Source: Oceanobacter sp.
Lineage (GTDB): Bacteria > Pseudomonadota > Gammaproteobacteria > Pseudomonadales > Oceanobacteraceae
Assembly (NCBI GenBank): GCA_002733645.1
Contig: NVWL01000012.1
Location: forward strand, 34,379-98,378
Length of the DNA stretch: 64,000 nucleotides
Direction of reading: 5' to 3'
Shown: piece by piece, positions 25,405-33,932 of the stretch
Numbering within the stretch: the first letter of the stretch is position 1
How the letters are laid out: each line of letters opens with the position of its first letter
The notes under the pieces: generated by a model
What the model was told of the DNA's origin: nothing
Seen by the model: only the letters and a program-made list of their open reading frames with translations
Databases searched by the model: none
Made by a program: the position numbers and the translations under genes

Positions 25405-28400
25405 ATGAAAGCAATAATAAGTTGGTTTGCGCACAACCCTGTCGCTGCAAACCTGATGATGGCCTGTATTCTTATTCTTGGCGTATTGTCACTTCCGGAT
25501 ACCCGTAAAGAGCTAATACCAAACGTCTCTCTTGAACGTATTGGCATTACTAGCCGACTACCAGGTGCTGCGGTTGAAACCATTGAAACCAGTATTTGTC
25601 GCCCGATTGAAAATCGAATTTACGACATCCAAGGCACTATTGAATTAACCTCCATGTCATACGATGGATATTGCTCTGTCACCGTTGACGTTGAAGAGGG
25701 ATATGTCACTAAAGAAATTATTGATGACATCAAATCACGCCTTGATGACCCGGATTTATTACCAAAAGAAGCCAGCGCCGCTGAGGTCATAGAACTATCT
25801 ATTCGCAACCGAGTGACGAAATTAATTATTAGCGGCCCCGTTGGCTACTCTGTACTGACTAGCTCGGCGCACCAATTACGAAATCGATTACTAGAATCTA
25901 ATGAAATATCGGTCATTGATTTAAAAGATATGAAGAAGCCGGAAATCACCATGTCGATTCCGTCTTTTGTTCTTGAGCAGTATTCACTGAGCTATACCGA
26001 AATTGCGTCCATGATTCAAAAACAAACCGGCTATCTCGCGGGGGGTGTTTTATCAACGCTGGAGGGGGATGTATTAATCACCAGTGATGCATTTCGTGAT
26101 ACTACCGAGAAGTATCAGCAGATTGTTGTCATGTCTGACCCTGATGGCGGTGAAGTACTGCTGGGTGATATTGCGACGATTGTCGATACTCGTCACTTCA
26201 GTAAAGCTCGCGCATCTTTTGATGAATTACCGGCCGTCTCCATTGACGTTTACCGTGTTGGTAATCAAAACATTACGGATATATCAACGCGTATTCGTGC
26301 AGAGCTAGGCTACATAGATTTACCTGCCAATGTTGATGTCTACATCTGGCAAGACGAAGCTAAAAACTTTAAGAACCGTGTAGATTTACTGGTAGATAAC
26401 GCATTCAGCGGGTTACTTCTTCTATTCACTGTATTATTACTATTCCTGAGTGCGCGCCTATCATTCTGGGTAAGTATTGGCATCCCTATTTCCTTCTTAG
26501 GTGCTTTTTTCTTGTTACCTATTTTTGATGTATCCATCAATTTCATTTCATTATTTGCTTTTATTTTGGTGCTCGGGATTGTCGTAGATGATGCTGTGGT
26601 GGTAGGTGAATCTATTCATCATAAAAATGAACAAGGGCTTGTCGGAGTAGATGCTGCACTACAAGGCACTTTTGAGGTTTATAAACCAATTATATTTGCT
26701 GTGTTAACCACAATCATTGCCTTCTTACCATTGCTCAATTTACCTGGGCCTGAAGGAAAATTGATGCGTGCTATTCCGATAGTAGTTATCGCAACTCTCA
26801 TATTCTCCATCATTGAATCACTGCTTATCCTGCCTGCGCATTTAAGTAACGGAAAATACAATCCAAAGGCAAAAAAGACCTGGTTAAGCCGTGTTCACCA
26901 ACGCTTTTCTGACTTTATGGATTGGCTTATTAAGCGTTTCTATACTCCATTGCTAACCCTCTGCTTGCGTAACAAAGGCGTTGTCGTTGTTTTATTCACA
27001 ATGATATTCAGCATGTTTATCATGTTGATGAGTCAAGGTTGGATTAAAACCGTGCTATTTGCCGCCATCGAAGCGGATACCGTTGTTGCTAATGTCCAAT
27101 TCCCTGAAGGTACTCCCCGTAGCAAAACCGAAGCGGCCATACGTACTTTAGAGCAAGCAGCAGATCGAGTTGCTGAGGAGTATCGTGGTCGAGGTATTGA
27201 AGCCGTGAGTCATATGTATTCCGTGGTTGGCCCGAAAAATATTTATCTGCAATCACAAAGTGATGATGATATCGACCATACAGCACAAGTAGTTCTTGAG
27301 TTAGCCGCTCCTGAAACCCGAACATTTAGCGGCCAAGAGCTATTAGCTCGCTGGCGCGAAAGTACGGGTGAAATACAAGATGTACTTGGGCTGAGTTTTA
27401 GCGCCAGTATGAATGCCGCAAAGCCCGATGTGTACATCGAATTCTCTGGTTATGACCTAAAAGAAATGTATCGTCTATCCGATGAATTAGCCGAGCATCT
27501 TAAAAGCTACGACGGCATTTTTGATATACATACATCTCATGAAGAGGAAAGAACTGAAGCTGAAATTAAACTTCGAAATAACGCTTCATCCCTTGGCCTA
27601 ACACTGGAAACTGTTGTAGGCCAGATTAATCGAGCGTTCCATGGCAATGTCGTCCAGCGAATTCAAACCAAAGACGAAGAAGTAGAGGTGTGGTTAGGAC
27701 TGCCTGAAAATGAACGATCTTCTTCTTGGTATCTTGAAAACATGCATATTGAATATGCGCCGGATCAATACGTTCCTCTGAGTGCTGTCGCTGATGTCAT
27801 TTATCGCCCATCGAAAACCCATATTAAACGCTACGAGCGTAAGCGCATAAACTCCGTGTCTGCTTATGTCGATCCTGCAGTTAACTCTGCTGAAGGTATT
27901 AATGCAGACTTATCTGAGAATTACTTAAATGGTCTAGTAAGCAATAGTCCTGGGATTTCTTGGGATGTCGGCGGTTATCAGCGAGCCGTTCAGTTTTTTC
28001 TAAGCATATTAACCGAATATTATATTATGGCCATTCTAGCCATGTATCTTTTAATGGCCATACTGTTCTCGTCATACACACAGCCACTACTGGTTCTTTA
28101 TGCTATCCCGTTTGGTTTGCTAGGTTCAGTCGTTGGTCACGTATGGCTAGGTCTTGAGATGACCCTGTGGTCATTTGTTGGCATGGTTGCGGTCTCAGGT
28201 GTAGTAGTGAACGATAACTTGGTATTGATGGATTACATTAATACTAAACGAGCACAGGGCGAAAATTTATACGTGGCAATCATGGCAGCCGGAAAAATTC
28301 GTTTCCGACCAATCATGCTTACTTCATTAACCACCTTCGCAGGCTTGATGCCCCTAATATCAGAAACTAGCGTACAAGCACAGTTCTTGATTCCAATGGC

Positions 28401-28671
28401 GGTATCTCTAGGCTTTGGCGTTGTTGTTGCCACACTAATCAGCCTATTACTCGTGCCTGCAACCTATATGATTATGGTGGAAACAGAAGAGAAGGTGGCA
28501 CGTCTACTAAGCGGTAAGAAAGGGCAAGTCGCGGATACGGTTGAAAAGGCCTATGAGGATGGCTTCGAGATGGGAACACGAGGCTCTCGAGCTAAGTGCC
28601 CATACGATGATGAAGTACTAAGTTCCAGCTGGGAAGCGGGCCGTTCAGATGCTAGAGCCCAACTCAACTAA
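25405..28671 (+). CDS. RND efflux permease with C-terminal RMF/CrpP-like motif
   Basis: A 1088-residue RND transporter with twelve expected membrane helices and two large periplasmic loops. The proton-relay Asp pair in TM4 is present (LGIVVDDAVVV, Asp 395-396). TM10 has GVVVNDNLVLMDYIN, without the Lys found in AcrB, as in many uncharacterised HAE-type pumps. After TM12, a cytoplasmic tail (1049-1088) has the ribosome-modulation-factor pattern: AYEDGFEMGTRG, then KCPYDD, then SSSWEAGRSDAR. RMF and the CrpP family share G-x3-G, CPY and W-x2-G spacing. I know of no described RND-RMF fusion. Last gene of the GH3 cluster; a terminator follows. Confidence 0.9.
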   Translation: MKAIISWFAHNPVAANLMMACILILGVLSLPDTRKELIPNVSLERIGITSRLPGAAVETIETSICRPIENRIYDIQGTIELTSMSYDGYCSVTVDVEEGYVTKEIIDDIKSRLDDPDLLPKEASAAEVIELSIRNRVTKLIISGPVGYSVLTSSAHQLRNRLLESNEISVIDLKDMKKPEITMSIPSFVLEQYSLSYTEIASMIQKQTGYLAGGVLSTLEGDVLITSDAFRDTTEKYQQIVVMSDPDGGEVLLGDIATIVDTRHFSKARASFDELPAVSIDVYRVGNQNITDISTRIRAELGYIDLPANVDVYIWQDEAKNFKNRVDLLVDNAFSGLLLLFTVLLLFLSARLSFWVSIGIPISFLGAFFLLPIFDVSINFISLFAFILVLGIVVDDAVVVGESIHHKNEQGLVGVDAALQGTFEVYKPIIFAVLTTIIAFLPLLNLPGPEGKLMRAIPIVVIATLIFSIIESLLILPAHLSNGKYNPKAKKTWLSRVHQRFSDFMDWLIKRFYTPLLTLCLRNKGVVVVLFTMIFSMFIMLMSQGWIKTVLFAAIEADTVVANVQFPEGTPRSKTEAAIRTLEQAADRVAEEYRGRGIEAVSHMYSVVGPKNIYLQSQSDDDIDHTAQVVLELAAPETRTFSGQELLARWRESTGEIQDVLGLSFSASMNAAKPDVYIEFSGYDLKEMYRLSDELAEHLKSYDGIFDIHTSHEEERTEAEIKLRNNASSLGLTLETVVGQINRAFHGNVVQRIQTKDEEVEVWLGLPENERSSSWYLENMHIEYAPDQYVPLSAVADVIYRPSKTHIKRYERKRINSVSAYVDPAVNSAEGINADLSENYLNGLVSNSPGISWDVGGYQRAVQFFLSILTEYYIMAILAMYLLMAILFSSYTQPLLVLYAIPFGLLGSVVGHVWLGLEMTLWSFVGMVAVSGVVVNDNLVLMDYINTKRAQGENLYVAIMAAGKIRFRPIMLTSLTTFAGLMPLISETSVQAQFLIPMAVSLGFGVVVATLISLLLVPATYMIMVETEEKVARLLSGKKGQVADTVEKAYEDGFEMGTRGSRAKCPYDDEVLSSSWEAGRSDARAQLN

Positions 28672-28696
28672 GCTCTGTTTGCTAGTGGGTATTAGG

Positions 28697-28732
28697 CACC
28701 TCTGAGCGACTCAGGGGTGTTAGTTTATTTTT
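28697..28732 (+). terminator. Terminator of the GH3-RND operon
   Basis: CACCTCTGAG (28697-28706) pairs with CTCAGGGGTG (28710-28719), with one G-T pair, followed by TTAGTTTATTTTT. Confidence 0.8.
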
Positions 28733-28759
28733 CAAATGGGCCTACTAAATGAAACCGTT

Positions 28760-29449
28760 TTAAAATGAACTATCGATGGACGTCTGAGTTAATACAGTGC
28801 GACGATGCTCATGACTAAGGTTCTGCAGCCACACAACTTCAAACGTGATACGGGCTGTCACAGCATAAAAGATCAAGTACAACACATAAGCAGCAAAAGC
28901 CCATAAGGCAACACTCCTAAAATCAGCCACAGATAGCGCATCAACCATTAAATACACGGCAGTGAGTTTGCATACGTTCGCACTGACCAAAGATAAAGAC
29001 CAAACAGGCAACAACCACTTCACAGGTTCATGTTCATGACCCGGAGGAATCGACTGATAACGCATACTGTCGATTAAACGAGTTATTTTATGCAGTTGAG
29101 CGAATAAGCCAAAAAAAAGTTTAATAGACTGCCAAGTACTCGCTGTATGCTTTTCAAATAAGACAAGCATATTACGTGCAGAAAAATAGACCCAATAGGT
29201 ATAAAACAGAACCAGCACTAGCGTTGAAACCACTTGGGCCTCACGGACATGAGTATCGATAAGCAACCGCGCGCTCACGTCATCTGGCAGCGCAGTCAAA
29301 GGCGAAAGAGCATCCATCACAGCGAGCGCTTGCCAAGTTCCTATACCGTGAATAATGCCAACAATGCAAAGCGTGCCGGGGATAATGGATACTAAATTAG
29401 TAATCCACGTGAATTTTTTAAGGTCATAAAATGGGTAACGTTGGGTCAT
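28760..29449 (-). CDS. Four-span membrane protein, unknown
   Basis: A 229-residue membrane protein with hydrophobic segments at about 15-37, 70-90, 145-170 and 182-205. A cytosolic loop holds HTASTWQSIKLFFGLFAQLH. In layout it recalls DUF4328 proteins, but I cannot confirm this. It lies 15 nt downstream of znuA on the same strand and may be co-transcribed with it; nothing in the sequence ties it to zinc. Confidence 0.65.
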   Translation of the reverse strand: MTQRYPFYDLKKFTWITNLVSIIPGTLCIVGIIHGIGTWQALAVMDALSPLTALPDDVSARLLIDTHVREAQVVSTLVLVLFYTYWVYFSARNMLVLFEKHTASTWQSIKLFFGLFAQLHKITRLIDSMRYQSIPPGHEHEPVKWLLPVWSLSLVSANVCKLTAVYLMVDALSVADFRSVALWAFAAYVLYLIFYAVTARITFEVVWLQNLSHEHRRTVLTQTSIDSSF

Positions 29450-29464
29450 AACACGGCTTAATCA

Positions 29465-30277
29465 TTATTTTTTCAAACAGTTTACCGCACGATCAGCCAT
29501 ATCTCGTAAAAAATATGGGTATCCATCTTTACTCAGTGAAATATGAGTCCCCAACGGATCTAGCTCACCCTGTTTAACACGTAAGTCACCAACCACCTTC
29601 ACAACTAGCGCAGGCGAGTATTCAGGCTCACGGAACACACAGGCTACATCCCCACCACGCAATTGGTCTCGCATTAACTGTAATGTGCGCATTCCCGGCT
29701 TTTGTTCAGGCGTTAACGTAAACGCACCAACTTGATTCAAGCCACGCTCATTGACCCAGTGATCATAGGCGCGGTGGAACACAAAGAAGCCGCGATCTTT
29801 TACTGGTGCAAGCACCTCATCACTGTAAACAACAACACGTTCGACTTGGCGGCTAAAGTCATCCGACGTCACACCAAGAGCTTCAGCCAGTGCCTGCTGT
29901 GCTTTTAATGAAATAGGAACCGACAACCAATAATGCGGATCTCGCACTTGCCCTTCTACCGAAAAACTAGACAGATCAATCCAGGTTTTGTCTGGCCAGC
30001 GACGGGCAAAGCCCGCAAGGTATGGCTCCGCCTGACGCCCCGACCACAGAATCACATCCGCTTCCTGCAAACGATCAATATCAGAAGGCCGCAAAGAAAA
30101 GTCGTGCGGAGTAATGCCTTCTGGCACCAATACCTCCAGGTTTTCTAGCGGTGTTACGGACGCAGCAATCAGCCCCAAAGGATGAATACTCGCAAGTACC
30201 TTCATTGGCTTAGCAGAAACAGGGAAAGCGAAGGACAAAGTGGTGATTACCACCAATACAGCAGTCTTAAGAAACAT
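29465..30277 (-). CDS. znuA: Zinc ABC transporter, periplasmic binding protein
   Basis: A 270-residue cluster A-I metal-binding protein with a signal peptide (FLKTAVLVVITTLSFAFPVSA). Expected zinc ligands are the His in SIHPLG, the His in GITPHDF, and the His residues of FVFHRAYDHW. It lacks the long His/Asp-rich loop found in E. coli ZnuA, while the partner ATPase has a His-rich tail. The start is uncertain: ATG at 30277 gives a standard signal peptide, while 30298 is the alternative; neither has a strong ribosome site. Divergent from zur-znuCB. Confidence 0.9.
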   Translation of the reverse strand: MFLKTAVLVVITTLSFAFPVSAKPMKVLASIHPLGLIAASVTPLENLEVLVPEGITPHDFSLRPSDIDRLQEADVILWSGRQAEPYLAGFARRWPDKTWIDLSSFSVEGQVRDPHYWLSVPISLKAQQALAEALGVTSDDFSRQVERVVVYSDEVLAPVKDRGFFVFHRAYDHWVNERGLNQVGAFTLTPEQKPGMRTLQLMRDQLRGGDVACVFREPEYSPALVVKVVGDLRVKQGELDPLGTHISLSKDGYPYFLRDMADRAVNCLKK

Positions 30278-30309
30278 AATTATGGCTATTAGGGTCATCT
30301 GTCGTAGAA

Positions 30310-30325
30310 TTGCAATATTATAACC
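30310..30325. promoter_or_regulatory. Candidate Zur operator
   Basis: TTGCAATATTATAACC lies between divergent znuA and zur. Its reverse reads GTTATAATATTGCAA, close to the core of gammaproteobacterial Zur sites (GTTATAnnATAAC), imperfect on one arm. It is placed to repress both transcripts. Confidence 0.6.
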
Positions 30326-30351
30326 TAAGGGTATCGAAAAGGTTACTGAGA

Positions 30352-30816
30352 ATGTCACAGCACCACGACCATGGACATTGCATCGCGAGCGCGATGGACA
30401 CTGCGAAGAAGCTCTGCGAGCAGCAAGGGGCCAGACTGACTCCCGTACGCCGCCGTGTATTAGAGCTAATTTGGCAAAACCATAAGCCGATTGGGGCCTA
30501 TGAACTGCTTCCTCAGCTGGCGGCCGACGGTTTTAACTCTGCACCACCCACCGTGTATCGTGCTCTCGATTTTTTATTAGAACTCGGCGTGGTTCACCGT
30601 ATTAGCAGCCTAAACGCCTTTATCGGTTGTGACCAACCGGGATTGTCGCATCCTACGGGCTTTTTTATCTGCAAAGAGTGTGGCAATGCTACTGAACTAC
30701 CTGCAAAGCACTTAACCAAACTGGCTCAAGCCTTAGAAGCGGAGTTAGGTGTCAGCATTGAATCCGGCAGTCATGAGCTAAGTGGCTTATGCTCAAGCTG
30801 TCGGACGGCCGCATGA
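30352..30816 (+). CDS. zur: Zinc uptake regulator Zur
   Basis: A 154-residue Fur-superfamily repressor. The winged helix includes ARLTPVRRRVLELIWQNHKP and PPTVYRALDFLLELGVVHRI. Structural zinc cysteines appear as CKEC and CSSC near the C-terminus. Zn-loaded Zur represses zinc uptake genes. The N-terminus is His-rich (MSQHHDHGHC). I chose ATG 30352, with AAGG upstream; a longer frame start at 30310 lies in the Zur site. First gene of zur-znuC-znuB; its stop overlaps znuC (ATGA). Confidence 0.93.
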   Translation: MSQHHDHGHCIASAMDTAKKLCEQQGARLTPVRRRVLELIWQNHKPIGAYELLPQLAADGFNSAPPTVYRALDFLLELGVVHRISSLNAFIGCDQPGLSHPTGFFICKECGNATELPAKHLTKLAQALEAELGVSIESGSHELSGLCSSCRTAA

Positions 30817-31568
30817 GTAATACCCTCTTACTCAAAGCCAATAACCTGAGCCTAAGCTTTCGCCAGAAAAAAGTGTTAGATGATATTTCTCTTGAGATTC
30901 ATACCGGAAAAATCATTACCTTCATTGGTCCAAACGGATGCGGCAAATCAACCCTTACTAAAGTGCTTCTTGGATTGCAGAAAACGCACGCGGGAAAAAT
31001 TACGCGCAAACGCAATTTACGTGTCGGCTATATGCCTCAAAAGCTGCAACTCGACGAACGTTTACCGTTAACTGTTCGTGGTTTTTTGCGTCTTACTCAT
31101 GGCTGTAACCATAACGAAATCGACGGCTGGCTTGAGCGTCTAAATATCAAACCGTTAACAAACAGTAGCGTTCATAATTTATCCGGCGGTGAGTGGCAGC
31201 GCGTTTTACTTGCCCGGGCTTTATTGGTTAAACCGGAATTACTGGTGCTGGATGAACCGGTACAAGGGGTCGACGTACAAGGCCAGCTTGAACTGTACCA
31301 ACTCATTCCACAACTTAGAGACGAGCTTGGTTGCGCAGTCGTCATGGTCTCGCACGATTTACACTTAGTGATGGCGGCCACCGATGAAGTGATTTGTTTG
31401 AATGGTCACGTCTGCTGCTCCGGCCATCCGGATACGGTATCCGCCGACCCAGCCTACCTAGAACTCTTTGGACGCAAACTCAACAGCCCCATCGCTCATT
31501 ACACGCACCACCATGACCACGAGCATTGCAGCGCTGATCACGCTCACGGAGATCATCAACATGACTGA
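30813..31568 (+). CDS. znuC: Zinc ABC transporter ATPase
   Basis: A 251-residue ABC ATPase. Walker A GPNGCGKST, the Q-loop at GYMPQKL, signature LSGGEWQRV, Walker B LLVLDEP and the H-loop VSHDLH are all present. The last ~24 residues (starting HYTHHHDHEHC) are a His/Asp-rich tail that should bind zinc and is not part of the ABC core. The start overlaps the zur stop (ATGA) and the stop overlaps the znuB start (ATGACTGA). Confidence 0.95.
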   Translation: MSNTLLLKANNLSLSFRQKKVLDDISLEIHTGKIITFIGPNGCGKSTLTKVLLGLQKTHAGKITRKRNLRVGYMPQKLQLDERLPLTVRGFLRLTHGCNHNEIDGWLERLNIKPLTNSSVHNLSGGEWQRVLLARALLVKPELLVLDEPVQGVDVQGQLELYQLIPQLRDELGCAVVMVSHDLHLVMAATDEVICLNGHVCCSGHPDTVSADPAYLELFGRKLNSPIAHYTHHHDHEHCSADHAHGDHQHD

Positions 31569-32358
31569 ATTATTTGCCGTGTGGTGGCTGATGCCATTAT
31601 TCGCAGGCATGTTGTTAGCAATCTCCGCCGGGCCGTTAGGAAGCTTTGTAGTGTGGCGAAAAATGGCTTTCTTTGGTGACACATTAGCCCACGGTGCCTT
31701 ATTAGGTATTACCTTTGGTGTGCTCGCCGATCTGAACCCAACATTCGCCATTATCCTTGGCTCGGTTTCACTGGCCTTGGTACTACTGCCTCTGCAATAC
31801 GCAAGTCGATTATCAGCCGACACCCTACTTGGCATTGTCTCTCACGGCACCTTGGCAATAGGCTTGGTCGCCTTAAGTTTAGCCGATGGCGTTCGTGTCG
31901 ACTTAATGGGCTATTTATTTGGCGACCTACTTGCGATTAATGAAGAGCACGTACTATGGTTACTCGCTAGCACGGCGCTCACGTTGCTATTAATCAGTGT
32001 GTTTTGGAATGCATTGCTCGCCGTGACTGTCAGCCCGGAATTAGCAAAAATCGAAGGTCGCCGCGTGGCTATGCTCGATTTAATGCTCATTATCTTATTG
32101 GCATTTACTGTCGCGTTAGCTATGAAGGTGGTAGGTATATTACTCATTAGTGCACTGCTTATTATTCCACCGGCGGCGGCGCACTCGCTTAGCCGTAGTC
32201 CACAACAAATGGCTATCGTCGCCTCGCTGATAGGGGTCATTTCTGTAGCTTTAGGAATGTGGGCTTCCTTTTATTGGGATACACCCGCAGGGCCAAGTAT
32301 CGTCGTTGCCGCAATGGGGTTATTCGGATTGAGCCTACTGGTTCAGCGTAAAAACTAA
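31561..32358 (+). CDS. znuB: Zinc ABC transporter permease
   Basis: A 265-residue integral membrane protein of the ABC-3 family with about eight helices. Family segments are visible: GSFVVWRKMAFFGDTLAHGALLG, SHGTLAIGLVALS, and the conserved LLISALLIIPPAAAHSLSRS. It forms the zinc channel with ZnuA and ZnuC. I chose the ATG at 31561, preceded by GGAG; the longer frame start would overlap znuC by about 100 nt. Confidence 0.95.
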   Translation: MTELFAVWWLMPLFAGMLLAISAGPLGSFVVWRKMAFFGDTLAHGALLGITFGVLADLNPTFAIILGSVSLALVLLPLQYASRLSADTLLGIVSHGTLAIGLVALSLADGVRVDLMGYLFGDLLAINEEHVLWLLASTALTLLLISVFWNALLAVTVSPELAKIEGRRVAMLDLMLIILLAFTVALAMKVVGILLISALLIIPPAAAHSLSRSPQQMAIVASLIGVISVALGMWASFYWDTPAGPSIVVAAMGLFGLSLLVQRKN

Positions 32359-32361
32359 TAT

Positions 32362-32973
32362 ATGAAGCCGAAAGAGACCATAAAACACGAGGTCGACAAT
32401 ATTGCCACAGCGCTATCATATGCCTTCATCCGCGATCCATTATTCAACGCTTTCTTCCCGCATAATCCACCTCATTGCCCGTTGTCATACTACACATTTC
32501 GCTTCCTTGTTCGGCATACGATAGAAAACGGAGAACTGGCCCTTACGCACATTCACAATACCTGTGTTGGGGCTGCATTATGGCTGCCCTCTGAATCCGT
32601 TAAGCGCAGTTTTGCTGATGAGGTACGCTACGGAGGCATCGATATGCTCAGGCACCAAGGTATTGCGGCAATACTCCGTCAAATGAGTGCAAGCAAGCAA
32701 ATGGCGGAAAAACATACCGCGTTACTCCCAATACCTCATTACTACCTATCCGTACTAGGATTGAGACCAGAAGCGCAGGGAAAGGGGTTAGCCACACAAC
32801 TTATCACTCCCATGCTGGAACGCGCGGACTCGGAAGCAAAACCCTGCTATTTAGATACTCACAATGAGGCCAACGTTAATCTATACAGACACTATGGTTT
32901 CGATGTGGTTGACCAAGATCTCATGAAGGGCTCGTCAGTGAAACACTGGGTCATGATACGTTCACCGAGGTAA
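32362..32973 (+). CDS. GNAT-family N-acetyltransferase
   Basis: A 203-residue GNAT enzyme. The acetyl-CoA loop is clear (LGLRPEAQGKGLATQLI, around 130-146), followed by CYLDTHNEANVNLYRHYGFD. The fold resembles tabtoxin-resistance and puromycin-acetyltransferase-type proteins; the substrate is unknown. It starts 3 nt after the znuB stop and so may be part of the znu transcript, although nothing in it suggests zinc chemistry. Confidence 0.85.
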   Translation: MKPKETIKHEVDNIATALSYAFIRDPLFNAFFPHNPPHCPLSYYTFRFLVRHTIENGELALTHIHNTCVGAALWLPSESVKRSFADEVRYGGIDMLRHQGIAAILRQMSASKQMAEKHTALLPIPHYYLSVLGLRPEAQGKGLATQLITPMLERADSEAKPCYLDTHNEANVNLYRHYGFDVVDQDLMKGSSVKHWVMIRSPR

Positions 32974-32990
32974 GACGACAGTAAACGGAT

Positions 32991-33932
32991 TCAATAGACT
33001 TCGAGCTTGCCATCTGAAAACTGCGGCCGTTCTGACGTTCTTTTCAATATGTCATCGCTAATCAATGGATTGTTTAAGCGAATTACTCGGCGCTCGGACA
33101 ACTTCAATGCTTTGATGTCATCGTCATACCGCTTTTTAAAATACGTTTGATAGCTACCATTTAAAATAGCCCTCCGTAATCCTAGTTCAATCCGAGCAGC
33201 CAACAATCGCTCTGATTTATTCACAAAAAACAATGTCGCCGACGGATACGAAAAAAGTAAGTTCGGTTCAATAATGAACTCATTTTCGCCCAAGCGTTTT
33301 AAATCATCCCGAGCCTCGCTAACTCCTCGTAAAAAGCAATTAAAACGCCTGAATTCGAGCATCGGAAATAGATTCTCAAAGGTTGCACTGGTTTCTACTT
33401 GGAACCCATTGGTCTGTAAAATTTCGGTATCTGGCCAATGCACCCCCTGCCCAAATACGATGTCACGATCAAGAATATCTTTATGACTACGGACATTCTC
33501 AAAAAGCGCCTTATCCTCCTTATTAATAACGCACACCCGTAAGCCTATCAGGCCTTCATCCGCAGCTACTCGAATAGGAATTAGTTTTTTTTCTCTATCT
33601 GGATTTACGACCACATTAATAATTTGTAGTGACGAATCATTCCCATGTTCAAGATCTATAATGGCTCGCCCTTGTGTCACCTCCTCCCCACGCTTAATCA
33701 CAACCTCACCAAACAAATCTTTAGTCTGATCAAGCGCAAGTTGCAGCAACGCCAAACTTGGCCCTGAATCATAATTTCGATACCAATAGATCAACTCTTC
33801 TGAGCTTTCAGCGCCTATTTCATTCACTCCTATTTCATTGTTAGGCTCACTGGCTACTTCAGCGAATACTTCTGCTGCCATCAAAAAATACAGAGAAGTA
33901 ATAGTCGCTAAAAAAATACTAAACAACTTCAT
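32991..33932 (-). CDS. Periplasmic binding-protein-like, tandem copy 2
   Basis: A 313-residue exported protein (signal peptide about 1-24) related to the family-3 solute-binding fold and clearly paralogous to its upstream neighbour: both have the pattern Y/LWxRNxDxxP, a GHRVCLI/GLRVCVI strand, the motif WPDTEILQxNG, and CFLRGxxE. It has no linked permease or ATPase, so it may be a sensor or orphan binding protein. Its ATG at 33932 overlaps the preceding stop (ATGA); another ATG lies at 33944. Confidence 0.75.
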   Translation of the reverse strand: MKLFSIFLATITSLYFLMAAEVFAEVASEPNNEIGVNEIGAESSEELIYWYRNYDSGPSLALLQLALDQTKDLFGEVVIKRGEEVTQGRAIIDLEHGNDSSLQIINVVVNPDREKKLIPIRVAADEGLIGLRVCVINKEDKALFENVRSHKDILDRDIVFGQGVHWPDTEILQTNGFQVETSATFENLFPMLEFRRFNCFLRGVSEARDDLKRLGENEFIIEPNLLFSYPSATLFFVNKSERLLAARIELGLRRAILNGSYQTYFKKRYDDDIKALKLSERRVIRLNNPLISDDILKRTSERPQFSDGKLEVY

